Positions 1-8,282 of a stretch of DNA of 64,000 nucleotides are shown here, piece by piece; position 1 is the stretch's first letter; every line of letters starts with the position of its first letter. The notes beneath the pieces were generated by a model. It was not told the DNA's origin and did not search any database. It saw nothing but the letters and a program-made list of their open reading frames with translations. This stretch comes from Gp1-AA122 sp035631655 (GTDB lineage: Bacteria; Acidobacteriota; Terriglobia; Terriglobales; Acidobacteriaceae). The translations under genes and the position numbers were made by a program. The stretch spans positions 1 to 64,000 of the forward strand of contig DASQIH010000068.1 of NCBI GenBank assembly GCA_035631655.1, read 5' to 3'.

Positions 1-545
1 GCCTGGATATGCTGCAAGGCATAGCCGATCGCGTCCGTAGATGACGTGCACCCCGTGGTAACGACGTGACTATAGCCGCGGAATCCAAAGCGCATTTGGA
101 CTTCACTGGAGATCGTGCCCATGGTTCCGCTGGGAATGCAAAACAGGCTGACCTGCTTCACGTGTCCCGAGTGCCAGAGCCGGTACATCTCTTCCGAGAA
201 TTCCTGCGCGCCGCCGCCCGAGCCCAGAATGATCCCGATCTCGCGTTTTTCCTCCAGCGACATCGCAGCGGGATCGAGCCCGGCATCTTGCAGTGCCTCC
301 GTCGATGCGGCCAGACATAGAGGCACAACCCGGGAGACGTGTTTGCGCTCGCGGGCATCGATCCAGGCCAGTTCGTCGAATTCCGGAATCTCGCCCGCGA
401 TGTGCACCGGCAAATCGCTGGGATCGAAGCGGGAGATTCGTTTCACGCCGCTCTTGCCGTCGAGAATGGCGCGACAGAAGGCGCGCTTGCCAAGGCCATT
501 CGGACTGATAACGCCCATGCCGGTGATGACGACGCGAGGAGTCAT
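1..545 (-). CDS. fabF: Beta-ketoacyl-ACP synthase II-like (FabF), 5' part only
   Basis: The first 181 residues of a condensing enzyme are present; the rest lies beyond the left edge. It would extend acyl-ACP chains with malonyl-ACP in cytoplasmic fatty-acid synthesis. The N-terminus reads MTPRVVITGMGVISPNG, the standard KAS opening, and the block VVTTGCTSSTDAIGYAL near residue 165 holds the nucleophilic cysteine, although KAS II usually has TACATG there. The ATG at 545 is preceded by GGGAGA at good spacing. It is divergent from hemW. A KAS-like enzyme of a polyketide or secondary pathway cannot be excluded because the two catalytic histidines are off the window. Assignment to the family is firm; the exact FabF role is probable. 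Confidence 0.85.
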   Translation of the reverse strand, partial: MTPRVVITGMGVISPNGLGKRAFCRAILDGKSGVKRISRFDPSDLPVHIAGEIPEFDELAWIDARERKHVSRVVPLCLAASTEALQDAGLDPAAMSLEEKREIGIILGSGGGAQEFSEEMYRLWHSGHVKQVSLFCIPSGTMGTISSEVQMRFGFRGYSHVVTTGCTSSTDAIGYALQHIQ

Positions 546-641
546 ATTTCTCCCGAGCTGCGAAGCTGTAACCCTGAGTACGAAATTAGTGAGATGCTGA
601 GTTTCCCCGCCGCGTCGCAGCAAAATGGGATAATCAGGACA

Positions 642-1916
642 ATGGCTCTCGGCCTGTACATCTCAGTTCCTTTTTGCCGCACTAAGTGCAGCTATTGCAA
701 CTTCGCCTCCGACGTGTTTTCCCGAGCCCTGTTCGACCGCTATGTCGAGCGGGTCTGCGCCGATATACGAAATGCGCCGGCCACTGCCGAACGCATGGGC
801 GGACGCGTCGGACGCGAGGTCGATTCCGTCTACCTGGGCGGCGGAACACCCACGGTACTAGATTCTCTGCAATTGGAGCGGCTGTTTGTCACGATAGGGC
901 AAAATTTTTGTCTGCTGCCGGAGACAGAAATTACAGTGGAATGCGCACCCGGCACTCTCAATCCGGCCACGCTGGAGGTTCTGCAGAAATCCGGGGTGAA
1001 CCGGGTCAGCCTGGGGGTACAGTCGTTCATAGATCAGGAAGCCGCTGCTGTAGGACGACTGCATAAGCGGACGACCGTCCTGGAGGAAATCGCGAGGCTG
1101 CGTTCGGCCGGGATTTCGAACATCAATATTGACTTGATTGCCGGGCTGCCACATCAGACCCGGGAAAGTTGGGATTTCTCTCTTGCAGAGACTCTCGCCA
1201 CTGGGGCGCCACACGCCAGCGTCTACATGCTGGAAGTGGATGAAGATTCCCGGCTCGGACGGGAGTTGATTGCCGGTGGAACTCGCTATCACGCACACTT
1301 TGTGCCTGACGAGGATTTGACGGCAGATTTGTACCTGATGGCTTGCGAGCAGTTAGATTCAGCAGGTGTGCGGCACTATGAGATTTCTAACTTTGCACGC
1401 GAGGGTTTTGAGTCGCGTCACAACCTGAAGTACTGGGCGCGTCGGCCGTATCTTGGATTTGGCGTCGATGCCCATTCGATGCTCGAAGCCTCGGACGATC
1501 CCTATGTTTTGGTGAGGGCGGCGGAAGGGAACTCGAGGAAGGACGTTGGGGGATCACCTGCTTGTGAACTGCCAGCGGCCGCCATGGAGGCGGTTCGGTT
1601 TGCAACCGCGGATTCCGTGGAAGAATACATGGGCGGCGCGCCAGTAGAGCGTACACCGGTCTCGCGTAGAGCCGCGTTGGAAGAGACATTCTTTCTTGGG
1701 CTGCGATTAACGCGAGGGGTAGATTTGCGACAGGTCGCGTCGCAATTTGGTTCTGATGTAATCATTCGTTTTGCTCCTCAGATCGGCGAACTGGTCGAGA
1801 GTGGACTGATCGAGGAGGATGGCGATGTTGTCCGGCTGACTGCGAGGGGTCGGCTCCTTTCCAACGAAGTGTTCGAGAGGTTTATCTCGGTGGCAGAAGA
1901 CGTATCAAAACCTTAA
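642..1916 (+). CDS. hemW: Radical SAM heme chaperone HemW (HemN-like)
   Basis: A 424-residue cytoplasmic radical SAM protein. The CX3CX2C cluster motif sits at Cys12, Cys16 and Cys19 (PFCRTKCSYCNF), followed by YLGGGTPT for SAM binding. HemW family members bind heme and pass it to membrane targets; they were long annotated as oxygen-independent coproporphyrinogen oxidase but lack its extra N-terminal features. The start is ATG 642, which places the cluster at the usual distance from the N-terminus; the open frame runs upstream but that part overlaps the divergent ketosynthase gene. Before the C-terminal HemN domain there is an insertion of roughly 40 residues (about 285-325). No downstream partner is within 380 bp. 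Confidence 0.9.
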   Translation: MALGLYISVPFCRTKCSYCNFASDVFSRALFDRYVERVCADIRNAPATAERMGGRVGREVDSVYLGGGTPTVLDSLQLERLFVTIGQNFCLLPETEITVECAPGTLNPATLEVLQKSGVNRVSLGVQSFIDQEAAAVGRLHKRTTVLEEIARLRSAGISNINIDLIAGLPHQTRESWDFSLAETLATGAPHASVYMLEVDEDSRLGRELIAGGTRYHAHFVPDEDLTADLYLMACEQLDSAGVRHYEISNFAREGFESRHNLKYWARRPYLGFGVDAHSMLEASDDPYVLVRAAEGNSRKDVGGSPACELPAAAMEAVRFATADSVEEYMGGAPVERTPVSRRAALEETFFLGLRLTRGVDLRQVASQFGSDVIIRFAPQIGELVESGLIEEDGDVVRLTARGRLLSNEVFERFISVAEDVSKP

Positions 1917-2299
1917 CGCCGAGAACGCCGAGGCTCGCCAAGGACGTTGAGAAGACGGAGAAACCGGATATGCTTCCTGCTTTCGACTTCTAGACACGTG
2001 AGGTGATCCGTGGGTCTACGCACGTCATCTCATACCAACCGGTCGGTCTGCGAACTTCGTGCACTCAAACTTCCTGTGTTCTAATGAAATGTTTTGCATG
2101 AACACGCGGGCCGCACATTTTTGTGTCGTCATCTTGAGCAGGCGCAGCTCGGCGAAGAGCCTGCCCTGAGCGAGCGGAGCGAGTCGAAGGGATCTTGGGT
2201 GCAGCGCAACTCTGAATGGTGCGCGCAAGATCCGTCGCGGACTTTTCGTCCGCTCAGGATGACGACATTGTTGTACGTCTCGCGCTCCCCGGAGGCCCT
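1917..2299. other. Intergenic stretch, no gene seen
   Basis: These 383 bases follow hemW and precede the acyl-CoA dehydrogenase. They hold a short degenerate tract of the form cgccgagaacgccgag just after the hemW stop (about 1917-1935) and the palindromic repeat listed at 2125-2266. Open frames across this stretch have no recognisable protein features and sit on the repeat, so I call none. Confidence 0.6.
2125..2266. repeat. Family-1 palindromic intergenic repeat (complete copy)
   Basis: A 142-bp element with 15-bp inverted ends, gtcgtcatcttgagc at the left and gctcaggatgacgac at the right, differing at one position. Inside are gcgagcggagcgagtcgaagg-type words seen in the other copies. Other copies or halves lie at 3443, 5737, 40053, 47236, 49658, 52771, 62955 and 63885. 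The right end lies only 34 bp before the start of the acyl-CoA dehydrogenase. Confidence 0.85.
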
Positions 2300-3442
2300 T
2301 TGGATTTCCTGCTGAACGACGAGCAACAACAACTAAAGAAGAGCGTGCGCGAGTTTGCCGAGCGCGAGATCGGTCCGCATGTCATGGAGTGGGACGAGTC
2401 TGGCGAGTTTCCTGTAGCCATCATCAAGGAACTCGGCCGGCTGGGCTTGATGGGCACCGTTTTTCCGCAAGAATATGGCGGCGCGGGCATGGGTTATGTC
2501 GAGTACGTTACCGCGGTGGATGAACTCTCGCGGGTGGACGGATCCGTGGGGATCATCGTGGCAGCGCACACGTCGCTGTGCACAAATCACATTTTCCTGG
2601 CCGGGACTGAAGAACAAAAAAAGAAGTACGTCAGCAAGCTGGCCACCGGCGAATACATCGGCGCCTGGGGTCTAACCGAGCCATCGGCGGGTTCAGACGC
2701 GGGTAGCGCGCGCATGACGGCGGTGCGTAGAGGAAAGACTTGGGTCCTGAACGGCAGCAAGACTTTCTGCACCAACGGACACTACGCTGACGTGCTGGTG
2801 GTGATCGCGGTGACCGACCGCGCGGCGCATACCCACGGGCTCTCGGCATTCATTGTGGAGAAGGGAACCAAGGGTTTCCGGCCCGGCAAGAAGGAAAACA
2901 AACTCGGCCTGCGGGCCAGCGACACCGCCGAGTTGATTTTTGAAGATTGTGTCATTCCGAGTGAGAACCTACTCGGCCGCGAAGGTAACGGTTTTATCGA
3001 CGCCATGCAGGTGCTGGATGGCGGGCGCATTTCGATTGCAGCCCTCTCAATCGGCATGGCCCAGGGCGCGTATGACGCAGCGCTGAAATACTCCAAGGAA
3101 CGCAAGCAATTCGGCAAGGCGATCAGCGAATTTCAGGCCATTCAATGGAAGCTAGCCGACATGGCGACCGAGATCGACGCGGCGCGGCTGCTGACCCTGC
3201 GGGCGGCCTCCATGAAAGACGCGGGGTTGAAAACCACGCTGGAATCATCGATGGCCAAGCTGTACGCCAGCGAAGTGGCCGTCAAGTGCGCGAATGAAGG
3301 TGTGCAGATCCATGGCGGATACGGCTTCATAAAGGACTATCCGGCGGAGAAGTATTATCGCGACGTGAAGCTGTGCACGATCGGCGAGGGTACCAGCGAA
3401 ATTCAGCGACTAGTCATTGCCAGGCAGTTGCTCAAAGGCTGA
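2300..3442 (+). CDS. Acyl-CoA dehydrogenase
   Basis: A 380-residue FAD enzyme that would introduce the alpha-beta double bond into acyl-CoA and pass electrons to ETF. Visible are the FAD/substrate block GAWGLTEPSAGSDAGS, the arginine-rich KYSKERKQFGKAI segment and the C-terminal GEGTSEIQRLVIARQ, whose first glutamate (about residue 362) aligns with the catalytic base of short- and butyryl-CoA dehydrogenases. I chose TTG 2300 because GGAGG stands at 2291-2295 and the protein then has normal family length; an in-frame ATG at 2216 lies inside a repeat and would add residues unlike the family. The neighbours meaB and mce suggest short- or branched-chain acyl-CoA breakdown. Substrate not determinable. 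Confidence 0.93.
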   Translation: MDFLLNDEQQQLKKSVREFAEREIGPHVMEWDESGEFPVAIIKELGRLGLMGTVFPQEYGGAGMGYVEYVTAVDELSRVDGSVGIIVAAHTSLCTNHIFLAGTEEQKKKYVSKLATGEYIGAWGLTEPSAGSDAGSARMTAVRRGKTWVLNGSKTFCTNGHYADVLVVIAVTDRAAHTHGLSAFIVEKGTKGFRPGKKENKLGLRASDTAELIFEDCVIPSENLLGREGNGFIDAMQVLDGGRISIAALSIGMAQGAYDAALKYSKERKQFGKAISEFQAIQWKLADMATEIDAARLLTLRAASMKDAGLKTTLESSMAKLYASEVAVKCANEGVQIHGGYGFIKDYPAEKYYRDVKLCTIGEGTSEIQRLVIARQLLKG

Positions 3443-3523
3443 CTGTCATTCTGAGCGGAGCGAAGGATGCATTCCGGCGAAAATGCAGAGATCCTTCGCG
3501 ACTGAAGCTGCTCAGGATGGCAG
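3443..3523. repeat. Family-1 palindromic repeat (short complete copy)
   Basis: An 81-bp copy that begins at the base after the acyl-CoA dehydrogenase stop. The ends are ctgtcattctgagc and gctcaggatggcag, an almost perfect inverted pair. It fills most of the space before meaB and could fold as an intercistronic hairpin. Confidence 0.85.
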
Positions 3524-3569
3524 CGATATGGTGTTCCCCACGTCCTGTCTCTGCTTTACACTGAATAGT

Positions 3570-4523
3570 TTGATCCACGAACTGCAGCAATGGATTGACC
3601 GGCTGCGCGGCGGCGATCCGCGGGCCTTGGCGCGTGCCATCAGCACGGTGGAGAACCGTGAGCCGGGGTCGTCGGAACTGTTGAAGGAGCTTTTTCCGTA
3701 CAGTGGACGGGCGCGGATTGTCGGATTGACCGGTGCTCCCGGGTCGGGCAAGAGCACGCTGGTTGACCAAATGGCGAAATTCTACCGCAAAGAGAACCGC
3801 ACGGTCGGGATCATTGCGGTTGATCCAACCAGTCCATACAGTGGCGGTGCGATTCTCGGAGATCGCATCCGCATGCAGGACCACTTTTCTGATCCGGGCA
3901 TTTACATTCGTAGCATGGCTACGCGAGGTTCACTCGGCGGCTTGGCGCGCGCTACCGCGGACGTCAGCACCGTGCTCGATGCTTCAGGACGCGACCTAAT
4001 CATGATTGAGACGGTGGGCGTGGGACAGGATGAGGTGGATATCGTACGCCTGGCGGACATCACGATCGTGATCCTGGTACCAGGCATGGGCGACGATGTC
4101 CAGACCATCAAGGCGGGGATCATGGAGATCGCAGACATTTTTGTGATCAACAAGAGTGATCGCGAAGGGGCGGAGCGAGTGGAGCGCGAAATTCGAGCGA
4201 TGCAGTCACTCGCTACGCGCAGCGATAACTGGGTCCCACCGATTGTGAAAACCGTGGCCAGCGAGGGCAAGGGAGTTACCGATCTGGCTAAGGCCATCTC
4301 GCAGTACGATACTTATCTGAAGAAAGAAAATCTCATATTGCAGCGAAGCATTCAGAACTGGCGCGAGCGGCTGATCGAGATGCTGCGCGAGGCCATGTTG
4401 GAAAAGGCGCAGGCTCATTTGGGCGACGGAGAGGTCGGACGCTACGCCGCGGAAGTTGCCCAGCATAAGCGCGACCCATACACCTTAGTCGAAGAAATTG
4501 TCAGCAAAGTGGGGAAGAATTGA
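3570..4523 (+). CDS. meaB: MeaB/ArgK-type G3E GTPase
   Basis: A 317-residue P-loop GTPase chaperone that guards and reloads B12 on methylmalonyl-CoA mutase. Walker A GAPGSGKS is at residues 55-62, followed by VDPTSPYSGGAILGDR, the ETVGVGQDE switch and NKSD for guanine recognition. The N-terminal helix and C-terminal dimerisation arm typical of MeaB are present by length. The start is taken as TTG 3570 (LIHELQQWIDRL), giving the usual length; no ATG is nearby and no strong ribosome site is seen, so the start is uncertain. Its stop overlaps the epimerase ATG by one base, implying co-translation. The mutase itself is not in this window. Confidence 0.92.
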   Translation: MIHELQQWIDRLRGGDPRALARAISTVENREPGSSELLKELFPYSGRARIVGLTGAPGSGKSTLVDQMAKFYRKENRTVGIIAVDPTSPYSGGAILGDRIRMQDHFSDPGIYIRSMATRGSLGGLARATADVSTVLDASGRDLIMIETVGVGQDEVDIVRLADITIVILVPGMGDDVQTIKAGIMEIADIFVINKSDREGAERVEREIRAMQSLATRSDNWVPPIVKTVASEGKGVTDLAKAISQYDTYLKKENLILQRSIQNWRERLIEMLREAMLEKAQAHLGDGEVGRYAAEVAQHKRDPYTLVEEIVSKVGKN

Positions 4524-4918
4524 TGAAGATTGATCACCTGGGAATCGCGGTGAAGTCGCTGGCGTCGGCGAAAGGGATTTACGAAAAACTGGGGCTGGGC
4601 GTGTCCCCGGAAGAGACGGTTGAGGCCGAGCAGGTGCGACTGGTGATGGTGCCGGTGGGCGAGAGCCGATTGGAGTTGCTGGAACCAACGTCAGAAAATT
4701 CCGCCATCGCAAAGTTTATTGCCAAACGTGGGGAAGGGCTGCACCACATATCCCTGCGGGTGCCGGACCTTGCCGACGCGGTAGCGCGGTTGAAAAAGGA
4801 CGGGGTGCGGCTGGTTTCAGACGACATCAAAGTTGGGGCAGGCGGGCACCGCTATGTCTTTGTCCATCCGTCGAGCGCGGGGGGAGTGTTGTTGGAACTG
4901 GTGGAAGGTGGACATTGA
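4523..4918 (+). CDS. mce: Methylmalonyl-CoA epimerase
   Basis: A 131-residue vicinal-oxygen-chelate protein that interconverts (R)- and (S)-methylmalonyl-CoA in propionate metabolism. The two beta-alpha-beta-beta-beta modules are visible, with metal ligands expected in IDHLGIAV, VEAEQVRLVMV, GLHHISLRV and LLELVEG. The ATG lies within the stop of meaB (TGATG), a standard coupling arrangement, and the pairing with meaB supports the specific function over other glyoxalase-fold enzymes. Confidence 0.93.
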   Translation: MKIDHLGIAVKSLASAKGIYEKLGLGVSPEETVEAEQVRLVMVPVGESRLELLEPTSENSAIAKFIAKRGEGLHHISLRVPDLADAVARLKKDGVRLVSDDIKVGAGGHRYVFVHPSSAGGVLLELVEGGH

Positions 4919-4979
4919 GGCGCAGCAACATCGACCGCGGATTTCACGGATCAGTTCGGATGCTCAGTCTCCCTATCAA

Positions 4980-5651
4980 ATGCTCCTTCTAGCGGCAGAC
5001 ACATCAGGAAAGCACGGCAGCATTGCGCTCGCGCGCGCACAGTCTAACGCCTTCGAAATCATTGAGGTAGTTCCTCTCGTGGGTGGAACGTTTTCCGCAC
5101 AGCTCGTTCCACAAATCTCGGCTTTGCTCTCCAAGCACGGATTTAGCAAGCAGGATATCGGCGGGTTCGCCGTGGCCTCTGGGCCGGGATCATTCACCGG
5201 ATTGAGGGTGGGCCTGGCGGCGATTAAGGCCTTGGCTGAAGTCTGGAACAAGCCAATTGCAGCGGTGTCGCTGCTGGAGGTGGTAGCTGTGGCTGCGGGC
5301 TCGCAGGGGAAATTGCTGGCTGCGCTCGAGGCTGGTCGCGGAGAGGTGTTTGTCGGCGATTATGACGTCAGGGATGGCTCGGCGAAATGCATTCAGGAGC
5401 GAATCTTGACCCGAGAAAGCTTGGGGCAAGTATCCAATCGCTGGTTGGTGGTTACGCCGGACAAGGATGTGGTGCAAACGGCAAGAGATGCAGGTCTGGA
5501 AGTGCACGAAATCGAGCGTCCGAGAAGCGATGCCATTGCGCGCCTAGGATGGAAGAAGATTTTGGCGGGGAGGACCGTTTCCCCGGAGGAGCTGGAGGCA
5601 AACTATATTCGGCGGTCGGACGCGGAAATCTTCTCAAAGCCAAGGCGTTAG
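4980..5651 (+). CDS. tsaB: tRNA t6A threonylcarbamoyladenosine protein TsaB
   Basis: A 223-residue ASKHA-fold protein (YeaZ), the scaffold partner of TsaD in making t6A at position 37 of ANN-decoding tRNAs. It opens with LLLAADTSGKHGSIAL and has the signature SGPGSFTGLRVGLAAIKALAE. ATG 4980 gives the normal N-terminus; an open frame extends back over the epimerase end but that part is not family-like. tsaB followed by rimI is a common bacterial pairing. tsaD and tsaE are not in the window. Confidence 0.92.
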   Translation: MLLLAADTSGKHGSIALARAQSNAFEIIEVVPLVGGTFSAQLVPQISALLSKHGFSKQDIGGFAVASGPGSFTGLRVGLAAIKALAEVWNKPIAAVSLLEVVAVAAGSQGKLLAALEAGRGEVFVGDYDVRDGSAKCIQERILTRESLGQVSNRWLVVTPDKDVVQTARDAGLEVHEIERPRSDAIARLGWKKILAGRTVSPEELEANYIRRSDAEIFSKPRR

Positions 5652-5736
5652 TCAGAATGCCTTGCGGCTGTAGAGGTGCGCCGGATAGGGTAGGGATCCT
5701 TCGACTCCGCAGATCCATTCGCAAGCGAACGGACCC

Positions 5737-5755
5737 GCTCCGCTCAAGATGACAG
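5737..5755. repeat. Family-1 repeat, right half
   Basis: The right-end sequence gctccgctcaagatgacag is present just ahead of rimI, preceded by gatccttcgactccg at about 5694-5708, a word shared with other copies. The left end is not recognisable, so this is a half or decayed copy. The possible rimI ATG at 5749 falls inside it. Confidence 0.7.
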
Positions 5756-5766
5756 TTTTATCGTTG

Positions 5767-6213
5767 ATGAAGATCCGCTGCGCTACTCCCGACGATATAC
5801 CCGCCATGATGGCGCTGGAGAGACATGCCGTCACCGCGGCGCACTGGAACCGCGAACAGTACGCCGCTTTGTTTGCCAATCCCGGGCCCCGGCGAGTCGC
5901 CCTTGTGATTGCAGCGGGAACCGACATCCAGGGTTTCCTGGTAGCGCGCGCTGTAGGTTCAGAGTGGGAGATCGAAAATATCGCGGTTGCCGGCCCTGCC
6001 CGGCGGCGCGGGCTGGGAACCCGGCTGCTGGGTGAATTTTTGGAGCAGGCGCGGGCGGAGGGTGCCGAGGCAGTTCTGCTGGAAGTACGGGAATCGAACC
6101 GCGCAGCGCGTGGGCTATACGAGAAATGGGCCTTTGTGGAGGATGGTCGCCGCAAAACCTATTATCGCGACCCCGATGAGGATGCAGTGCTTTACCGCCT
6201 TCGGCTGACCTGA
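5767..6213 (+). CDS. rimI: GNAT acetyltransferase, RimI-like
   Basis: A 148-residue GNAT enzyme that would acetylate a protein N-terminus (ribosomal S18 in the RimI case). The acetyl-CoA binding loop is seen as ARRRGLGTRLL, preceded by WEIENIAVAG and followed by LEVRESNRAARGLYEKWAF, the classic RimI-type C-terminal block. ATG 5767 is preferred; an in-frame ATG 18 bases upstream is part of a repeat. It directly follows tsaB, the usual context. Confidence 0.87.
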   Translation: MKIRCATPDDIPAMMALERHAVTAAHWNREQYAALFANPGPRRVALVIAAGTDIQGFLVARAVGSEWEIENIAVAGPARRRGLGTRLLGEFLEQARAEGAEAVLLEVRESNRAARGLYEKWAFVEDGRRKTYYRDPDEDAVLYRLRLT

Positions 6214-6359
6214 TTGCCGCGCCTTTGGTGCAAATTTGGTCACTCTCGCCCGTGACTAAAGCTGGGGAAAATATGGAAAATGGGATTGAAGCAGGGTAGG
6301 CCGTATGGTACGTTTACCGTGTAATGGGTTCCTAACAACCTGGGTAGGAGGTCTGCTGG

Positions 6360-6587
6360 ATGCTCACTCCGAAGGACCAGCTCCTGGCCAGCCACGAAGA
6401 GTTCCGTCGCCTGGCTCAGGAGCATATGCAGTATGCCCAACGTCTTGATTCACTCACTCAGAAACGATTTCTCAGCGAAGACGAAAAATTAGAAGAGGTA
6501 CGGCTGAAAAAGCTGAAGCTGCGTCTCAAGGACCAGATGGAGTCCATTGAGCGGCAGTACCGGCAAGAGCAGCACCAGGTCGCTTAA
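6360..6587 (+). CDS. DUF465/YdcH-like small helical protein
   Basis: A 75-residue, highly charged, almost wholly helical protein. The helical hairpin pattern with SEDEKLEEVRLKKLKLRLKD matches the DUF465 (YdcH) family of unknown function. GTAGGAGG ends about nine bases before the ATG, a strong ribosome site. It has its own terminator downstream (6642-6666), so it is probably a monocistronic, well-expressed gene. The 146-bp upstream region contains ggtcac and gtgact as a loose inverted pair around 6237-6254, but I could not settle a promoter. Confidence 0.8.
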   Translation: MLTPKDQLLASHEEFRRLAQEHMQYAQRLDSLTQKRFLSEDEKLEEVRLKKLKLRLKDQMESIERQYRQEQHQVA

Positions 6588-6641
6588 TTCATTCACTACT
6601 CCTAGCGGCCTCCGCCGTTCGCGGGTTCTTTTGTTTATCGC

Positions 6642-6666
6642 AAGGCGCGTACAAGCGCCTTTTTTT
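6642..6666 (+). terminator. Rho-independent terminator after DUF465 gene
   Basis: Stem AAGGCGC (6642-6648), loop GTACAA, stem GCGCCTT (6655-6661), then an uninterrupted T run. It ends the DUF465 transcript before the psd operon. Confidence 0.88.
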
Positions 6667-6726
6667 GTTGGTACTTAGAGGGGAAGGGGATTGCCCCGCA
6701 CCTGCACTATAATCTCTAGAAAGCCC

Positions 6727-7392
6727 ATGGTTCGCGATGGCTACTATTGCGCTGCCTTCCTGCTCGCTGCCGCCCTGTTGATTGGCTGGCTGGCGGGAGC
6801 ACCGTGGGCAGTTCCGTGTTTGCTACTGGCAGCTTTTTTCCTGTGGTTTTTTCGCGATCCGGAGCGGGAAGTCCCGGATATCCCTGGGGCGATCGTCTCT
6901 CCTGCGGACGGCAAGGTGACCGATATTTCTACCGTCGTGGTCAATGATTCGTCGTGGACTCGAATCAGCATTTTCCTCAGTGTTTTTGATGTACATGTGA
7001 ACCGCTCTCCCGTCGCCGGGACAATCCGGGACGTCCGGTACCAGCGGGGAAAATTCTTGAACGCTATGAGCGACCTCTGTGCCGATCAAAATGAACAAAA
7101 CATCGTTACCGTCGAGGGAGAGCACCATACTGTGGTCTTTAAGCAGATTGCTGGTCTGCTAGCACGGAGAATCGTCTTTACGAAGAAGGTCGGGGACGTC
7201 GTGCGGCGCGGTGAGCGGGTGGGGTTGATCAAGTTTGGCTCCCGTACTGACGTTTTGTTCGCTTCCGGCTCCCGGCTGGCAGTCAGCCCGGGTGACAAGG
7301 TGAAGGGCGGCTCCAGCATCCTGGCGTACTTGCAGCCGAAAGAAGAATCACTGGCCACGGTTGGAGCCCACTCGCGCGAGGGAGAACGCTGA
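6727..7392 (+). CDS. psd: Phosphatidylserine decarboxylase proenzyme (short form)
   Basis: A 221-residue inner-membrane enzyme that makes phosphatidylethanolamine from phosphatidylserine. Two hydrophobic segments lie at about residues 6-40, followed by FFRDPEREVPD, SPADGKV and SVFDVHVNRSPV, all PSD signatures. Self-cleavage to form the pyruvoyl group is expected between Gly171 and Ser172 in the KFGSRTD motif. The length fits the short PSD-A class. ATG 6727 is preferred over a TTG 36 bases upstream. The TGA overlaps the pssA ATG, so the two steps of PE synthesis are co-translated in reverse order. Confidence 0.93.
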   Translation: MVRDGYYCAAFLLAAALLIGWLAGAPWAVPCLLLAAFFLWFFRDPEREVPDIPGAIVSPADGKVTDISTVVVNDSSWTRISIFLSVFDVHVNRSPVAGTIRDVRYQRGKFLNAMSDLCADQNEQNIVTVEGEHHTVVFKQIAGLLARRIVFTKKVGDVVRRGERVGLIKFGSRTDVLFASGSRLAVSPGDKVKGGSSILAYLQPKEESLATVGAHSREGER

Positions 7393-8282
7393 TGGAGATG
7401 GATCTTGATCCAGGAGTGCCCAGGCGCCGCAAAGAGGATCAACCATCGCGCCGCTTGCGGAAAGGGATGTACATCCTTCCATCGTTGTTTACCACGGCGA
7501 ATATTGCGGCTGGCTATTACGCTATTCTGCAGATCGTGCACGCCTCGGTTAGCGAGCCGTGGCATCTGGACAACGCTGCCAAAGCAATCGGTTTTGCAAT
7601 TTTGTTCGACGGTCTGGATGGCCGGATCGCGCGCATGACCCGGACCAGCAGCGACTTTGGCCGGGAGCTGGACTCACTCGCCGATGTCATCACTTTCGGC
7701 GTCGCTCCTGCCTTGCTGGCCTGGATGTGGGGCTTCCGTCTATTGCCGGAGGGGATGCCCGATCCACAGTGGCACACGAAGTTGCTGCAGATCGGCGCGA
7801 TTGCCAGTTTCCTTTTCCTGATGGCCGGCGCCAGCCGGTTGGCACGGTTCAACATTCAAGTCAATCCGCAGCCCTCCAATCCCGGACGGCCGGGCAAGAA
7901 GTACTTTGTCGGCATGCCGATCCCGGCCGGAGCCGGGGTGATTGCGGCCGTCGTTCATTTCTCCGACGGTCAACCCATCGCCTCGTGGTGGACGGCAGCG
8001 AGTTGGACGCTGATGGTGCTCGCCGTGGGTTACCTGATGGTGGGCACGTGGCGCTTCTATAGCTTCAAGGACATCGATTTCCGGGCCCGGCAGCCGTTCC
8101 GGGTGATCATCATTTTGGGCGCCTTGTTTGCCGGCATCTGGTTTTTCTCCAGACCTTTGCTGTTCGCGCTGGCTTTGCTGTACATGGCTTCCGGGGTGTT
8201 CTGGCGGTTGCAGTGGATTTTCCACCGCCGCGAGGTTCCGCCGCCGCCCCCCGCCTATAAAGAGGTTTCGCAGACACCGTGA
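7392..8282 (+). CDS. pssA: CDP-diacylglycerol-serine O-phosphatidyltransferase
   Basis: A 296-residue integral membrane enzyme that makes phosphatidylserine from CDP-diacylglycerol and serine, feeding Psd. The CDP-alcohol phosphotransferase signature is complete in DGRIARMTRTSSDFGREL followed by DSLAD (about residues 74-96), supplying the metal-binding aspartates. Several hydrophobic segments follow, and the C-terminus is proline-rich. It overlaps psd by one base and the next gene by four. Confidence 0.93.
   Translation: MEMDLDPGVPRRRKEDQPSRRLRKGMYILPSLFTTANIAAGYYAILQIVHASVSEPWHLDNAAKAIGFAILFDGLDGRIARMTRTSSDFGRELDSLADVITFGVAPALLAWMWGFRLLPEGMPDPQWHTKLLQIGAIASFLFLMAGASRLARFNIQVNPQPSNPGRPGKKYFVGMPIPAGAGVIAAVVHFSDGQPIASWWTAASWTLMVLAVGYLMVGTWRFYSFKDIDFRARQPFRVIIILGALFAGIWFFSRPLLFALALLYMASGVFWRLQWIFHRREVPPPPPAYKEVSQTP

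Noticed and set aside
2216..2299. ATG 2216 as the start of the acyl-CoA dehydrogenase
   Set aside because: The extra 28 residues are a translated repeat; TTG 2300 has a good GGAGG and gives the normal length.
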